DNA of 64,000 bases from JAAFJM01 sp964529175 (lineage in GTDB: Bacteria > Bacteroidota > Bacteroidia > UKL13-3). The notes beneath the pieces are model-generated. The model searched no databases and had not been told where the DNA came from. It was given only the letters and a program-made list of their open reading frames with translations. The position numbers and the translations under genes are program-made. The stretch is from the NCBI GenBank assembly GCA_964529175.1, contig CAZGVO010000007.1:144183-208182 (forward strand), written 5' to 3'. Position 1 is the stretch's first letter; every line of letters starts with the position of its first letter. Below are positions 33,030 to 41,805 of the stretch, piece after piece.

Positions 33030-35765
33030 TTAAACCAACAACTTAGCTTTTTCTAAAGCAGCTTGCAAACCGTTTACATCGTTTCCGCCAGCAGTGGCAT
33101 AAAAGGGCTGGCCTCCGCCCCCACCTTTTATTTCCTTTGCTAAATCTTTCACAATATTACCAGCATGTAAACCTTTTTCTTTTACCAAATTATCGCTGAT
33201 AATTACACTTAACATTGGTTTTTCATTTAGCACACAACCCAATACACAGAATAAATTTTCTACCTCTGTTTTTAGTTGGAATGAAAGATTTTTCAATTGC
33301 TCAGCATTGGAGATAGTTATTAGTTGAACCAATACATTTATGCCATTCGAATTTCGAATTTCAGATTTAATATTTGTTTTGATAGCAACTGTTTTTTCAT
33401 TTTCAAAAACTTCTAACTTCTTCAACAAATCTGCTTTTTCAGTCATTAATTGCTCCACAGATTTTACAATATCTTTTGAGTTTAATGTTTTACTTAAGCT
33501 ATCAACAGTTAACTGCCAACTGTCAACCAAGTTTTGAGCTGCATCAGCTGTAATGGCTTCAATTCTGCGCACACCAGCAGCTACAGCAGCCTCACTTACT
33601 ATTTTAAACAAACCAATTTGACCAGTAGCTTTTACATGTGTTCCACCACAAAGTTCACGGCTGTATTTATCATCAAAAGTAATTACACGTACTGAATCGC
33701 CATATTTTTCGCCAAAAAGCATCATGGCTCCCATTGTTTGCGCTTCTTCAATAGGTACATTTCTGCGTTCATCTAAACTGATGTTTTCGCGTATTTTTTG
33801 GTTCACAATTTGTTCTACTTGTGCTATTTCTTCTTTGGTCATAGCCGAGAAATGCGAGAAGTCAAAACGCAAATTTTCATTATTTACCAAACTACCTTTT
33901 TGTGCCACATGAGTGCCTAAAACTTGGCGCAGCGCAGCATGTAATAAATGCGTAGCAGAGTGGTTATTTTCGGTTAATTTACGTTTGGCAGTATCAACCG
34001 AAGCTGTAAAAATGGCTTCTACATTTTCGGGCAACGATTCGGTAAAATGAATGATTAAATTGTTTTCTTTTTTAGTATCAATAATGGCAATTTTTTCGTT
34101 GGCATTGCTAATAAAACCTGTATCTCCTATTTGCCCACCACCTTCAGGATAAAAAGGGGTTTGGTTAAATACCAATTGGTAACTTTCTTTTCCTTTGGCT
34201 TTTACTTTGCGGTATCTTACAATTTGAATTTCAGCTTCAGTTTGGTCGTAACCAAGGAAAACGGTTTGGGTTTGTTGTGAAGACGTTGCATGCAACGTCT
34301 CTACCCAATCATCGGTAGTTAATTCAGTTGCTTTGCGTGAACGTGCTTTTTGTTCTTCTAAAGCTTTTTGGAAACCATCTTCGTCAACGGTAAAACCCCT
34401 TTCTGAAGCAATTAACCTTGTTAAATCTAATGGAAAACCAAATGTATCAAATAATTCAAAAGCTGTATAGCCTTTTAATACTAAAGCTCCTGCATCTTTT
34501 TTTCTTTGGTAATTTGCTGAAATAGATTTTTTCAATAATTCACTTAAATTTTCATTTGATTGTTCTACATCCAAATCAATTCCGTGTAAACCAATAGATA
34601 ATCTATCTATTTCTATGTTTAATCGATTTATTCCATTTTCCAGGGTTCTTAAAAAAGAAACTTCTTCTTCTCTAATTACTTTGCTTACAAAATCCTTTTG
34701 TGCAAATAATTCAGGGAAAACATTTTTAAAACTATCAGCAATTAACAAAGCCAATTGACACATAAACGGTTCTTTAATGCCTAAAAACTGGTATTGGTAA
34801 CGAACAGCCCTGCGCAAAATTCTACGTATTACATAACCTGCACCATTATTACTTGGCAACTGTCCATCGGCTATGGCAAAACTAATGGCACGGATATGAT
34901 CGGCCATTACACGCATAGCAATGTCTTGTTTGCTATCGCTAAATTGGTATTTTACACCAGAATGTTTTTCAATAAACTGAATGGTTGGTACAAAAACATC
35001 TGTATCGTAATTACTGGTTTTACCTTCTATGGCACGCACCAAACGTTCAAAACCCATTCCTGTATCTACATGTTGAGCAGGTAATTTTTCTAAACTTCCA
35101 TCTGCCTTGCGATTAAATTCCATGAACACATTGTTCCAAATTTCAATCACTTGCGGATGGTCATTGTTTACCAAAGTTTTTCCATCTACTAAAGCACGCT
35201 CAGCATCTGGGCGTAAGTCAATATGAATTTCAGAACAAGGACCACAAGGGCCGGTATCGCCCATTTCCCAAAAATTATCTTTTTTGTTTCCGTTTAAAAT
35301 TCTGTCTTCAGCTATCCAAAGTTTCCAATTATCAAAAGCTTCTTGGTCAAAAGCCAAACCTTCTTTTGCATCACCCTCAAAAACCGTAACATACAATCTA
35401 TCTTTAGGTAATTTGTACACATCAACCAAAAGCTCCCAAGCCCATTCAATGGCTTCTTTTTTAAAATAATCGCCAAAGCTCCAATTGCCCAACATTTCAA
35501 ACATAGTATGGTGATAAGTATCTACTCCCACTTCTTCCAAATCGTTATGTTTTCCGCTAACACGCAAACATTTTTGAGTATCAACCACACGTTTGTACTT
35601 CGGTGTTTCGTTACCCAAAAACCAATCTTTAAATTGGTTCATACCGGCATTGGTAAACATTAAAGTTGGATCGTTTTTTACTACAATGGGTGCCGAAGGA
35701 ACAATTGTGTGCCCTTTTCCTTCAAAAAATTTTAAAAATTGGTTGCGTATTTCTCCTGATGTCAT
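33030..35765 (-). CDS. alaS: Alanine--tRNA ligase
   Basis: 911 residues, full length. The class II catalytic domain is at the N-terminus (MFTNAGMNQFKDWFLG, TCGPCSEIH-like GDTGPCGPCSEIH). The editing domain has the zinc ligands HSATH and CGGTH. A coiled coil and a C-Ala domain with GGGGGQPFYATAGG follow. The linker between the tRNA-binding and editing domains (DDWVETLHATSSQQTQTVFLGYD) appears longer than usual and is encoded by a 20-bp palindrome at 34281-34300. It diverges from the M23 peptidase gene and is probably transcribed alone. Confidence 0.97.
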   Translation of the reverse strand: MTSGEIRNQFLKFFEGKGHTIVPSAPIVVKNDPTLMFTNAGMNQFKDWFLGNETPKYKRVVDTQKCLRVSGKHNDLEEVGVDTYHHTMFEMLGNWSFGDYFKKEAIEWAWELLVDVYKLPKDRLYVTVFEGDAKEGLAFDQEAFDNWKLWIAEDRILNGNKKDNFWEMGDTGPCGPCSEIHIDLRPDAERALVDGKTLVNNDHPQVIEIWNNVFMEFNRKADGSLEKLPAQHVDTGMGFERLVRAIEGKTSNYDTDVFVPTIQFIEKHSGVKYQFSDSKQDIAMRVMADHIRAISFAIADGQLPSNNGAGYVIRRILRRAVRYQYQFLGIKEPFMCQLALLIADSFKNVFPELFAQKDFVSKVIREEEVSFLRTLENGINRLNIEIDRLSIGLHGIDLDVEQSNENLSELLKKSISANYQRKKDAGALVLKGYTAFELFDTFGFPLDLTRLIASERGFTVDEDGFQKALEEQKARSRKATELTTDDWVETLHATSSQQTQTVFLGYDQTEAEIQIVRYRKVKAKGKESYQLVFNQTPFYPEGGGQIGDTGFISNANEKIAIIDTKKENNLIIHFTESLPENVEAIFTASVDTAKRKLTENNHSATHLLHAALRQVLGTHVAQKGSLVNNENLRFDFSHFSAMTKEEIAQVEQIVNQKIRENISLDERRNVPIEEAQTMGAMMLFGEKYGDSVRVITFDDKYSRELCGGTHVKATGQIGLFKIVSEAAVAAGVRRIEAITADAAQNLVDSWQLTVDSLSKTLNSKDIVKSVEQLMTEKADLLKKLEVFENEKTVAIKTNIKSEIRNSNGINVLVQLITISNAEQLKNLSFQLKTEVENLFCVLGCVLNEKPMLSVIISDNLVKEKGLHAGNIVKDLAKEIKGGGGGQPFYATAGGNDVNGLQAALEKAKLLV
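34281..34300. repeat. Perfect 20-bp palindrome inside alaS
   Basis: AGACGTTGCATGCAACGTCT is a perfect palindrome, flanked by CTAC on one side. It codes in frame for ETLHATS of the interdomain linker. The same palindromic core (GTAGAGACGTTGCATGCAACGTC) is a common intergenic repeat in Bacteroidota and cyanobacteria, so this looks like a repeat that landed within a gene. Confidence 0.8.
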
Positions 35766-35900
35766 GTGAGTTACAAAAATCTATGATGTAAATGCTAAAA
35801 AATTGGTTTAAATTAATATTTTCGCCTCTTGCTAATTTTAAAAATATAAATAGCTGAAACAAGGTTTCAATATAAATATTTTTTATTCATAACTAAAAGC

Positions 35901-36866
35901 GTGGCAAAGATAAAATACTTTTACAATCCAAATAAGCTCGACTTTGAAAAAGTTCGCACCAGTTTTACCACGGTAATTTGGCGCGTATTTGGCTTTTTAT
36001 CAGCGTCATTGGTATCAGGAGCCATTATTGTATTAGCACTTTATAGTTTTATTGACTCTCCAAAAGAAAAAATTTTACAGCGCGAAAACAAGCAATACAA
36101 AGACCAATTACGCAGATTACAAACACGAGTAAATGAGCTAAGTATGGTGCTTGGCGAATTACAAGATAGAGATGCACAAATTTACAGGACTATTTTTGAG
36201 GCTGACCCAATCAGTTTTAAGCCAAAATTTAATCCTAATGATAGAAAATACAAGCTGGCCGAAGGTTTTGACGATGCTGAAGTTATTAATGATTTAAATA
36301 ACAAAGTAGAAAACATTACCAATTTAGTTGCTATGCAATCAAAATCGTTTGATGAATTGAAAAAATTAGCTGATAGCAAACAAGATTTTTTGGCTTCTAT
36401 ACCAGCTATTCAGCCTATTGCCAATAAAGATTTAAAACGCATTGCTTCTGGTTTTGGTTATAGAATTCATCCTATTTATAAAACCACTAAGTTTCACTCT
36501 GGAATTGATTTTACAGCACCAACCAGAACACCAGTGTATGCTACAGGAAACGGAACGGTAAGTTTTGCTAAATACGAAGGCCGCGGCTATGGAAACCATA
36601 TTATTATTAATCACGGATTTGGTTATAAAAGTTTATATGGGCATTTAAGCAGCATTGAAGTTTTTGAACGCCAAAAAGTAAAACGTGGCGAACTAATTGG
36701 TTATGTGGGAAATACAGGAACATCAACTGCACCACATTTACATTACGAGGTAGTAAAAGGTGAGAAAAAAGTAAACCCAATCAATTACTTCTTTAACGAT
36801 ATTAGCGAAGCCGATTACGAAGCTATTCGTGATATTTCGGCTCGTCCTACCCAATCATTTGATTAA
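35901..36866 (+). CDS. M23-family metallopeptidase, membrane-anchored
   Basis: 321 residues. A short cytoplasmic N-terminus (MAKIKYFYNPNKLDFEKV) precedes one transmembrane helix at about 33-53, a periplasmic coiled coil (QRENKQYKDQLRRLQTRVNEL) and the M23 domain. Zinc ligands are in FHSGIDFTAP (His and Asp) and PHLHYEV (HxH), with NHGFGYKSLYGHLS between, so the site is complete. It should cut peptidoglycan cross-links or serve as an EnvC/MepM-type hydrolase. The start is GTG at 35901, matching the usual MAK start of this family. Confidence 0.88.
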   Translation: MAKIKYFYNPNKLDFEKVRTSFTTVIWRVFGFLSASLVSGAIIVLALYSFIDSPKEKILQRENKQYKDQLRRLQTRVNELSMVLGELQDRDAQIYRTIFEADPISFKPKFNPNDRKYKLAEGFDDAEVINDLNNKVENITNLVAMQSKSFDELKKLADSKQDFLASIPAIQPIANKDLKRIASGFGYRIHPIYKTTKFHSGIDFTAPTRTPVYATGNGTVSFAKYEGRGYGNHIIINHGFGYKSLYGHLSSIEVFERQKVKRGELIGYVGNTGTSTAPHLHYEVVKGEKKVNPINYFFNDISEADYEAIRDISARPTQSFD

Positions 36867-37016
36867 GGAAATTACCTGATTTATTTTGCAACTGTCTTTA
36901 AATGTACTTTTTGCAAAACACTTTGTGCGAAATTTATTTTAATAAAAAATGAAACTATTATTAGTTTTTTAAAAATAATTTACTTTATTTGTTATTAGAT
37001 AAATTTTATAAACGGT

Positions 37017-37649
37017 ATGAAAAACTTATTTTTAGCGTTGGTTTTTGTTACAATCGGCAAGGTTTCAATTGCTACAGATTGTAATTTTCAGTTAGGTTTT
37101 GCGGGTAAAAATAATACTTGGAAAACGTTAAGCTATACTGTTTCAAATGGTGTAATTTATGTAGATGTAGATTCAGAAATGGATAGCATAAGTTTCCAAG
37201 TTTTAAAAAACAGTGGATGCACTAACACTTACGAAATAAACTCGCATTTATTCAACGAAGAAGCACTTGCTGTAAATAAAAAAGGTAGTGAAATAAAAAC
37301 TACTTCTTCAGGTGGCTTGCACAAAATATTGATTGTTGGCCCAAATAATAGCGATTGGTATAAAATTTTTATTAGAGTAACAAAACCCACCAATGTTTCT
37401 AACTTATTATCAAACAGCAACTTAAGTATTTACCCAAATCCTGCTACTAGCAACTTTTTTGTAGAAAATGCTGCTCAAGTTGAAACAGTTAAAATACACG
37501 ATATTACAGGTGCTGTGGTATTGGTAGTTGAAAATACTTTTAGAAAAGATGTATTGGATATTGATATTGCAAAATTACCTGCAGGCCAATATTTCATAGC
37601 ATTTCATAACGACAAAACTAAAGTAACTAAAAAAATAGTGAAATTATAA
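37017..37649 (+). CDS. Small T9SS-secreted protein of unknown function
   Basis: 210 residues. A signal peptide (MKNLFLALVFVTIGKVSIA) is followed by a roughly 100-residue beta-rich region with two cysteines (DCNFQLGF, NSGCTNTYE) that may form a disulfide. A Type IX sorting domain occupies the last 80 residues: LSIYPNPATSNFFVENA, VKIHDITGAVV, LPAGQYFIAF, and a C-terminal TKKIVKL. It should be exported and attached to the surface or released. The N-terminal domain was not recognised. A bidirectional terminator follows. Confidence 0.85.
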   Translation: MKNLFLALVFVTIGKVSIATDCNFQLGFAGKNNTWKTLSYTVSNGVIYVDVDSEMDSISFQVLKNSGCTNTYEINSHLFNEEALAVNKKGSEIKTTSSGGLHKILIVGPNNSDWYKIFIRVTKPTNVSNLLSNSNLSIYPNPATSNFFVENAAQVETVKIHDITGAVVLVVENTFRKDVLDIDIAKLPAGQYFIAFHNDKTKVTKKIVKL

Positions 37650-37670
37650 TCAATATAACTTTAAGCCATA

Positions 37671-37706
37671 AAAAAAGCGCTGAATTTAACCATTCAGCGC
37701 TTTTTT
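37671..37706. terminator. Bidirectional terminator between convergent genes
   Basis: AAAAAAGCGCTGAAT (37671-37685) pairs with ATTCAGCGCTTTTTT (37692-37706), a perfect 15-bp stem with A and T tracts that can act in both directions. Confidence 0.93.
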
Positions 37707-37736
37707 TATTTTAGGGTGAAACCACCTAAATATATA

Positions 37737-37758
37737 GGGCAGACACGTAGGTCTGCCC
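37737..37758. repeat. Dispersed palindrome GGGCAGAC...GTCTGCCC
   Basis: GGGCAGAC (37737-37744) and GTCTGCCC (37751-37758) flank ACGTAG. The following 40 bp contain further GGTCTGACC and GTTTGCCCTA words. The element type is widespread in Bacteroidota intergenic DNA. It lies between the terminator and the 3' end of the RNA helicase gene. Confidence 0.7.
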
Positions 37759-37812
37759 CAACTGGTCTGACCCAACAGTTTGCCCTAGCAGGCTTGCTCC
37801 AACGTTTATCGT

Positions 37813-39141
37813 TTACGAGGCTTCTTCAATTTTTACTTTAATTTTCTTTAGCTTTTCGTTTTTAACTTTAGCCAATACATCGCGCACTTTTTTGCGGTTA
37901 ATGGCAACGTAAGATGAATGGTCTAAAATGGTAATTAAACCTAAGTCTTCGGTGGTTAAATCGCCTTTTTTCATAAACAAACCAGCTATATCGCCTTTAC
38001 TAATTTTATCTTTTTTGCCTGCACTAATATAAATACATTCAAAAGTGGGAGGTGCAGGTAATTTCATTTCTTCAGGAAGTGAAATTTCTTTAAAATCTTT
38101 CTTATGCATATAAATTGGCAAAGTTTCGTCTTCGGCCAAAATTAAATAGGCTTCTCCATCGGCATGCATGCGGGCTGTACGTCCGTTTCTGTGAATAAAC
38201 TCTTCGTGGTGAACTGGCATTTGGTAATGTACTACATGTTTAATTTCAGGAATATCTAATCCACGAGCAGCCAAATCCGTTGCAATTAACACATTGCAAG
38301 CACCACCTCTAAATTTAATTAAATTCTTTTCGCGGTCAATTTGTTCTAAATCGCCATGAAATACACCATGTGCAAAACGGTATTTATCAAGCACACCACT
38401 AATTCTATTAACAGCATCTTTATGATTACAAAAAACCAAACAAACCTCTTGGTTAAAACCTGCAATTAAACGCATTAAGGTTTCTACCTTTTCGGTACTT
38501 TCGGTTTTTACTAAGTTTAACTTCAATTTCGATTCTACTTCTTTATGCTGAAAATCTAAAGTTTCCACACTTAAAAAAGGTAAAAACTTAGGCAATTCAT
38601 CAAGCCTTGTAGCCGAAGTTAAAATATGGCTTTGATTTTTATTGAGCGAAAAGAAAATGGTTTTTAATTGTTCATGAAAACCCATTTGTAACGATTTATC
38701 AAACTCATCTAAAACCACATAATGAATGGTGGAAGGGTCAAACGATTTACGTTCAATATGATCGGCCAAACGACCGGGTGTTCCAATTATGACTGCTGGC
38801 GCTTCGCTCAAACTATTTTGTTCAATTTTAAACGAATGACCTCCATAACAACAAGTTGCTTTAAAGGTGGTCTTCATATTTTTAAAAACCGTTTCTATTT
38901 GAATAGCTAGCTCGCGCGAGGGAGTAACAATTAAAGCTTGAACGCCTTTTTTATCGGCTTGTAAAGTATTAAGCACTGGAATTAAAAACGACAGTGTTTT
39001 GCCCGAACCGGTGGGCGCTATAATCATTAAATTTTTACTCGTTCCTGCTTTTTCTAAAACTGCTAATTGCATATCGTTAAAACTTTCGATAGAAAGATTA
39101 GCCAATGTTTTAGCATGAATTGCATTAAAATTATTTTGCAT
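37813..39141 (-). CDS. DEAD-box RNA helicase family protein with DEFD motif II
   Basis: 442 residues. Motif I APTGSGKT, PSRELA, GTPGR, motif III SAT, RGLDIPE and HRNGRTAR are present. Motif II is DEFD (VVLDEFDKSL) rather than DEAD. The C-terminus (IDHSSYVAINRKKVRDVLAKVKNEKLKKIKVKIEEAS) resembles the DbpA RNA-binding domain, suggesting a role in ribosome assembly or RNA remodelling. A -7 element sits directly before the ATG. Confidence 0.88.
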   Translation of the reverse strand: MQNNFNAIHAKTLANLSIESFNDMQLAVLEKAGTSKNLMIIAPTGSGKTLSFLIPVLNTLQADKKGVQALIVTPSRELAIQIETVFKNMKTTFKATCCYGGHSFKIEQNSLSEAPAVIIGTPGRLADHIERKSFDPSTIHYVVLDEFDKSLQMGFHEQLKTIFFSLNKNQSHILTSATRLDELPKFLPFLSVETLDFQHKEVESKLKLNLVKTESTEKVETLMRLIAGFNQEVCLVFCNHKDAVNRISGVLDKYRFAHGVFHGDLEQIDREKNLIKFRGGACNVLIATDLAARGLDIPEIKHVVHYQMPVHHEEFIHRNGRTARMHADGEAYLILAEDETLPIYMHKKDFKEISLPEEMKLPAPPTFECIYISAGKKDKISKGDIAGLFMKKGDLTTEDLGLITILDHSSYVAINRKKVRDVLAKVKNEKLKKIKVKIEEAS

Positions 39142-39145
39142 GGCG

Positions 39146-39153
39146 CAAAGGTA
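39146..39153 (-). promoter_or_regulatory. -7 element abutting the RNA helicase start codon
   Basis: On the minus strand TACCTTTG (39153 to 39146) is a full match to TAnnTTTG. It ends four bases before the ATG at 39141, predicting a leaderless or nearly leaderless mRNA. No clear -33 TTTG was found at the usual distance. Confidence 0.5.
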
Positions 39154-39264
39154 AGCTAAATAAAAGTTGATTGGTTTATAAAGTTAATTAGTAAGTTAAG
39201 AAGTTTTGATTTAAAAGTGTTGTAGTAATAAATTTAATTAATTATTGTTGTTAAAAAAATTGCT

Positions 39265-39657
39265 ATGATAACCATAAACGCTCAAATAGGTACCGATAGT
39301 TATACTACCCAAATACAATCGGCTAATCATAGTATTTTAGCTGATGAGCCAATTGAAGATGGCGGCAAAGACTTAGGCTTTTCGCCTTCTGATTTAATTA
39401 CTTCATCGCTTGCAGCATGCACCGTTATTACTGTTAGGATGTATGCAAACAGAAAAAATTGGCCCGTAGAGAGTATTCATGTAACCGTTAATTTTGAAAG
39501 AGATAACGAAAAAAATATTTCGAAATTTGAGAGGCAGCTTACCATAAACGGTAATTTAACCGAAGAGCAAAGAGTAAGATTATTGGCCATTGCCAAACAA
39601 TGCTATATTCATAAAGTATTAACTAACCCAATTGAAATAACCACCCATTTATTATAA
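39265..39657 (+). CDS. OsmC family peroxidase-like protein
   Basis: 130 residues. The two conserved cysteines sit in SSLAACTVITVRMYANRK and IAKQCYIHKVLTNP, the arrangement used by OsmC/Ohr proteins to reduce hydroperoxides. The N-terminal strand DEPIEDGGKDLGFSPSDLI is typical of the OsmC branch. It lies 6 bp before the Fer4_19-CDGSH gene, so the two are probably one transcript, and the gene after that is miaA. Confidence 0.9.
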   Translation: MITINAQIGTDSYTTQIQSANHSILADEPIEDGGKDLGFSPSDLITSSLAACTVITVRMYANRKNWPVESIHVTVNFERDNEKNISKFERQLTINGNLTEEQRVRLLAIAKQCYIHKVLTNPIEITTHLL

Positions 39658-39663
39658 AAAAAC

Positions 39664-40086
39664 ATGAAAGACATTACCAAAACCTACACCAATGGCGAAA
39701 TAACAATAGTTTGGAAGCCAAACACCTGTATTCATTCACGCATTTGTTTTTCAGGATTAGGAAAAGTATTCAATCCATCTGAGCGTCCTTGGGTAAAACC
39801 TGAAAATGCTACTACTGAAGAGTTGATGGCGCAAATAGATAAATGTCCTAGTGGTGCTTTGAGCTATTATAAAAACAATGAAGCCAAAACTGAAAATGTG
39901 GAGGTGGAAACCATTGCCGAAGTTTCAGAAAACGGGCCTTTATTGGTTTATGGAAATTTAAAGGTGAAAAAAAATGATGGAACCATTGAGCAAAAAAACA
40001 AAGTAACTGCTTTTTGTCGTTGTGGTGCCTCTGGCAATAAACCTTACTGCGATGGCAGTCACCGCAAAATTGATTTTAAAGGATAA
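39664..40086 (+). CDS. Fer4_19-CDGSH iron-sulfur protein
   Basis: 140 residues with two metal-binding modules. The N-terminal half is a divergent 4Fe-4S single-cluster domain (WKPNTCIHSRICFSGLGKVF and IDKCPSGALSYY). The C-terminal half is a CDGSH 2Fe-2S domain with the signature CRCGASGNKPYCDGSH. The fusion is common in Bacteroidota. Biochemical function is unknown; electron transfer or redox sensing is inferred. It follows the osmC-like gene by 6 bp and precedes miaA by 8 bp. Confidence 0.9.
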   Translation: MKDITKTYTNGEITIVWKPNTCIHSRICFSGLGKVFNPSERPWVKPENATTEELMAQIDKCPSGALSYYKNNEAKTENVEVETIAEVSENGPLLVYGNLKVKKNDGTIEQKNKVTAFCRCGASGNKPYCDGSHRKIDFKG

Positions 40087-40094
40087 AGCGTATT

Positions 40095-40988
40095 TTGGAA
40101 AACAAAAAGTACTTAATTAGTATAGTTGGGCCAACAGCTGTGGGTAAAACGGCTTTGGCTATCGAACTAGCTAAACACTATAAAACAGTAATTCTTTCGG
40201 CTGATAGCAGACAATTTTACAAAGAAATAAGCATTGGTACAGCCAAACCAAGCCAAGATGAATTAAACGCAGTAAAACACTATTTTATTGATAATAAAAG
40301 TGTAACTGAAACTTATTCGGCAGGCGATTTTGAACGCGATGCAATTGATTTATTATCAGGACTTTACAAAACTAAGGATGTGGTAATTTTGGTTGGAGGT
40401 AGTGGCTTGTATATCAAAGCATTATGGGATGGATTAGATGAAATGCCTCCTGTTGATGAAGCATTTAGACAAGAATTAATCACTAATTTTGAGCAAAAAG
40501 GTATAACCTATTTGCAAGAAAAACTAAGGGAATTAGATGCCGATAAATTACAAAATATGGATGCCCAAAACCCACAACGTTTAATGAGGGCCATAGAAAT
40601 TGCAAGTCAAAATGTAACCTTTAATAAAGTTAAACCAAAGCGTCCTTTTGAGGTAATAAAAATTTGTTTGAACAAAGACCGAGAACAACTTTACGATACC
40701 ATTAACAAACGAGTGGATATAATGATAAACAATGGTTTGTTAAAAGAGTGCGAACAAATGGTAGATTTTAAAAATCATTATGCACTAAAAACGGTAGGTT
40801 ACACCGAAGTTTTTGAGTTTTTTGATGGCATTCATTCATTGCCAAAGGCTATAGAATTAATTAAACAACATAGCCGAAATTATGCTAAAAGACAAATAAC
40901 TTGGTTTAAGCGAGAAACTGATTTACAGTGGTTTGAACCAAATGAAACCGCAAAAATTATTGAATTTATAAATAATAAAATGGCATAA
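40095..40988 (+). CDS. miaA: tRNA dimethylallyltransferase
   Basis: 297 residues. MiaA adds an isopentenyl group to A37 of tRNAs reading UNN codons. The P-loop GPTAVGKT, LSADSRQFYK, GGSGLYIKAL, PQRLMRAIE and TVGYTEVFEF blocks are all present. The start is TTG at 40095 (MENKKYLISIVGPTAVGKT), with 8 bp between it and the preceding stop; no in-frame ATG occurs before the P-loop. It looks full length. Confidence 0.95.
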   Translation: MENKKYLISIVGPTAVGKTALAIELAKHYKTVILSADSRQFYKEISIGTAKPSQDELNAVKHYFIDNKSVTETYSAGDFERDAIDLLSGLYKTKDVVILVGGSGLYIKALWDGLDEMPPVDEAFRQELITNFEQKGITYLQEKLRELDADKLQNMDAQNPQRLMRAIEIASQNVTFNKVKPKRPFEVIKICLNKDREQLYDTINKRVDIMINNGLLKECEQMVDFKNHYALKTVGYTEVFEFFDGIHSLPKAIELIKQHSRNYAKRQITWFKRETDLQWFEPNETAKIIEFINNKMA

Positions 40989-41050
40989 AAAAAGTTTGTT
41001 ATTTTTTTGTACTTTTGCGGTTCAAAAAATAATCCACTTTCTTTTTAACT

Positions 41051-41788
41051 ATGATTGAATTTTTAAGCTCTCCAGAAGCTTGGTTAAGTTTATTTACTTT
41101 AACCATCCTAGAAATTGTACTTGGTGTAGATAACATCATTTTTATTTCTATCATTACAGGAAAACTACCTAAATTACAACAACTTAAAGCCAGAAGATTA
41201 GGATTATTTTTAGCCTTATTCATTCGTATTATTTTACTTGCTTTCATAAGCAAAATTGTTCATGAATTAACTGATGATATTATTACCTTAGCTGGTATTG
41301 GCTTTAGCTGGCGAGATATTATTTTATTGGCTGGTGGTGTATTTTTATTATACAAAAGCAGCATTGAACTTTACGAAAAACTTGAAAAAGGCCATGATGA
41401 AGGTGAAGCTAAATCAAAATACAATTCGTTTTGGAATGTAGTAATGCAAGTTATTGTTATTGATATTGTATTCTCGTTCGATAGTATTTTAACTGCTGTT
41501 GCAATATCTGATCATATTGAAATTATGGTTACTGCTGTTATTTTATCAATGATTGTAATGATGATATTTGCTCAAAAAGTGGGCGACTTTATTAACGATA
41601 ATCCATCAATGAAAATTTTAGCTTTGGCTTTCTTATTAATGATTGGTGGCTTGTTAACAGTAGAAGCTTTCGAAATTCATGTAGAGAAATCATATATTTA
41701 TTTTGCTTTGGCATTTAGTATTTTAGTGGAAATGTTAAACTTACGTTACCGCAAAAATGTAAGTAAAGGTAAATTTAATAATCACTAA
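41051..41788 (+). CDS. TerC family integral membrane protein
   Basis: 245 residues with about seven transmembrane helices. The TerC signature EIVLGVDNIIFISIITGKLP near the N-terminus and VFSFDSILTAVAISD in the second half both carry the buried acidic pairs of this family. Relatives such as Alx/MeeY export manganese. A -7-like TACTTTTG lies at 41010-41017, 34 bp upstream of the ATG. It is followed 18 bp later by folD. Confidence 0.92.
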   Translation: MIEFLSSPEAWLSLFTLTILEIVLGVDNIIFISIITGKLPKLQQLKARRLGLFLALFIRIILLAFISKIVHELTDDIITLAGIGFSWRDIILLAGGVFLLYKSSIELYEKLEKGHDEGEAKSKYNSFWNVVMQVIVIDIVFSFDSILTAVAISDHIEIMVTAVILSMIVMMIFAQKVGDFINDNPSMKILALAFLLMIGGLLTVEAFEIHVEKSYIYFALAFSILVEMLNLRYRKNVSKGKFNNH

Positions 41789-41805
41789 TTAAAGCAATTT
41801 AAACC

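Noticed and set aside
40995..41017. Full -33/-7 promoter for the TerC-family gene
   Set aside because: TACTTTTG at 41010-41017 fits a -7 element, but the only TTTG (40995) is 11 bp away, too close for the usual spacing.
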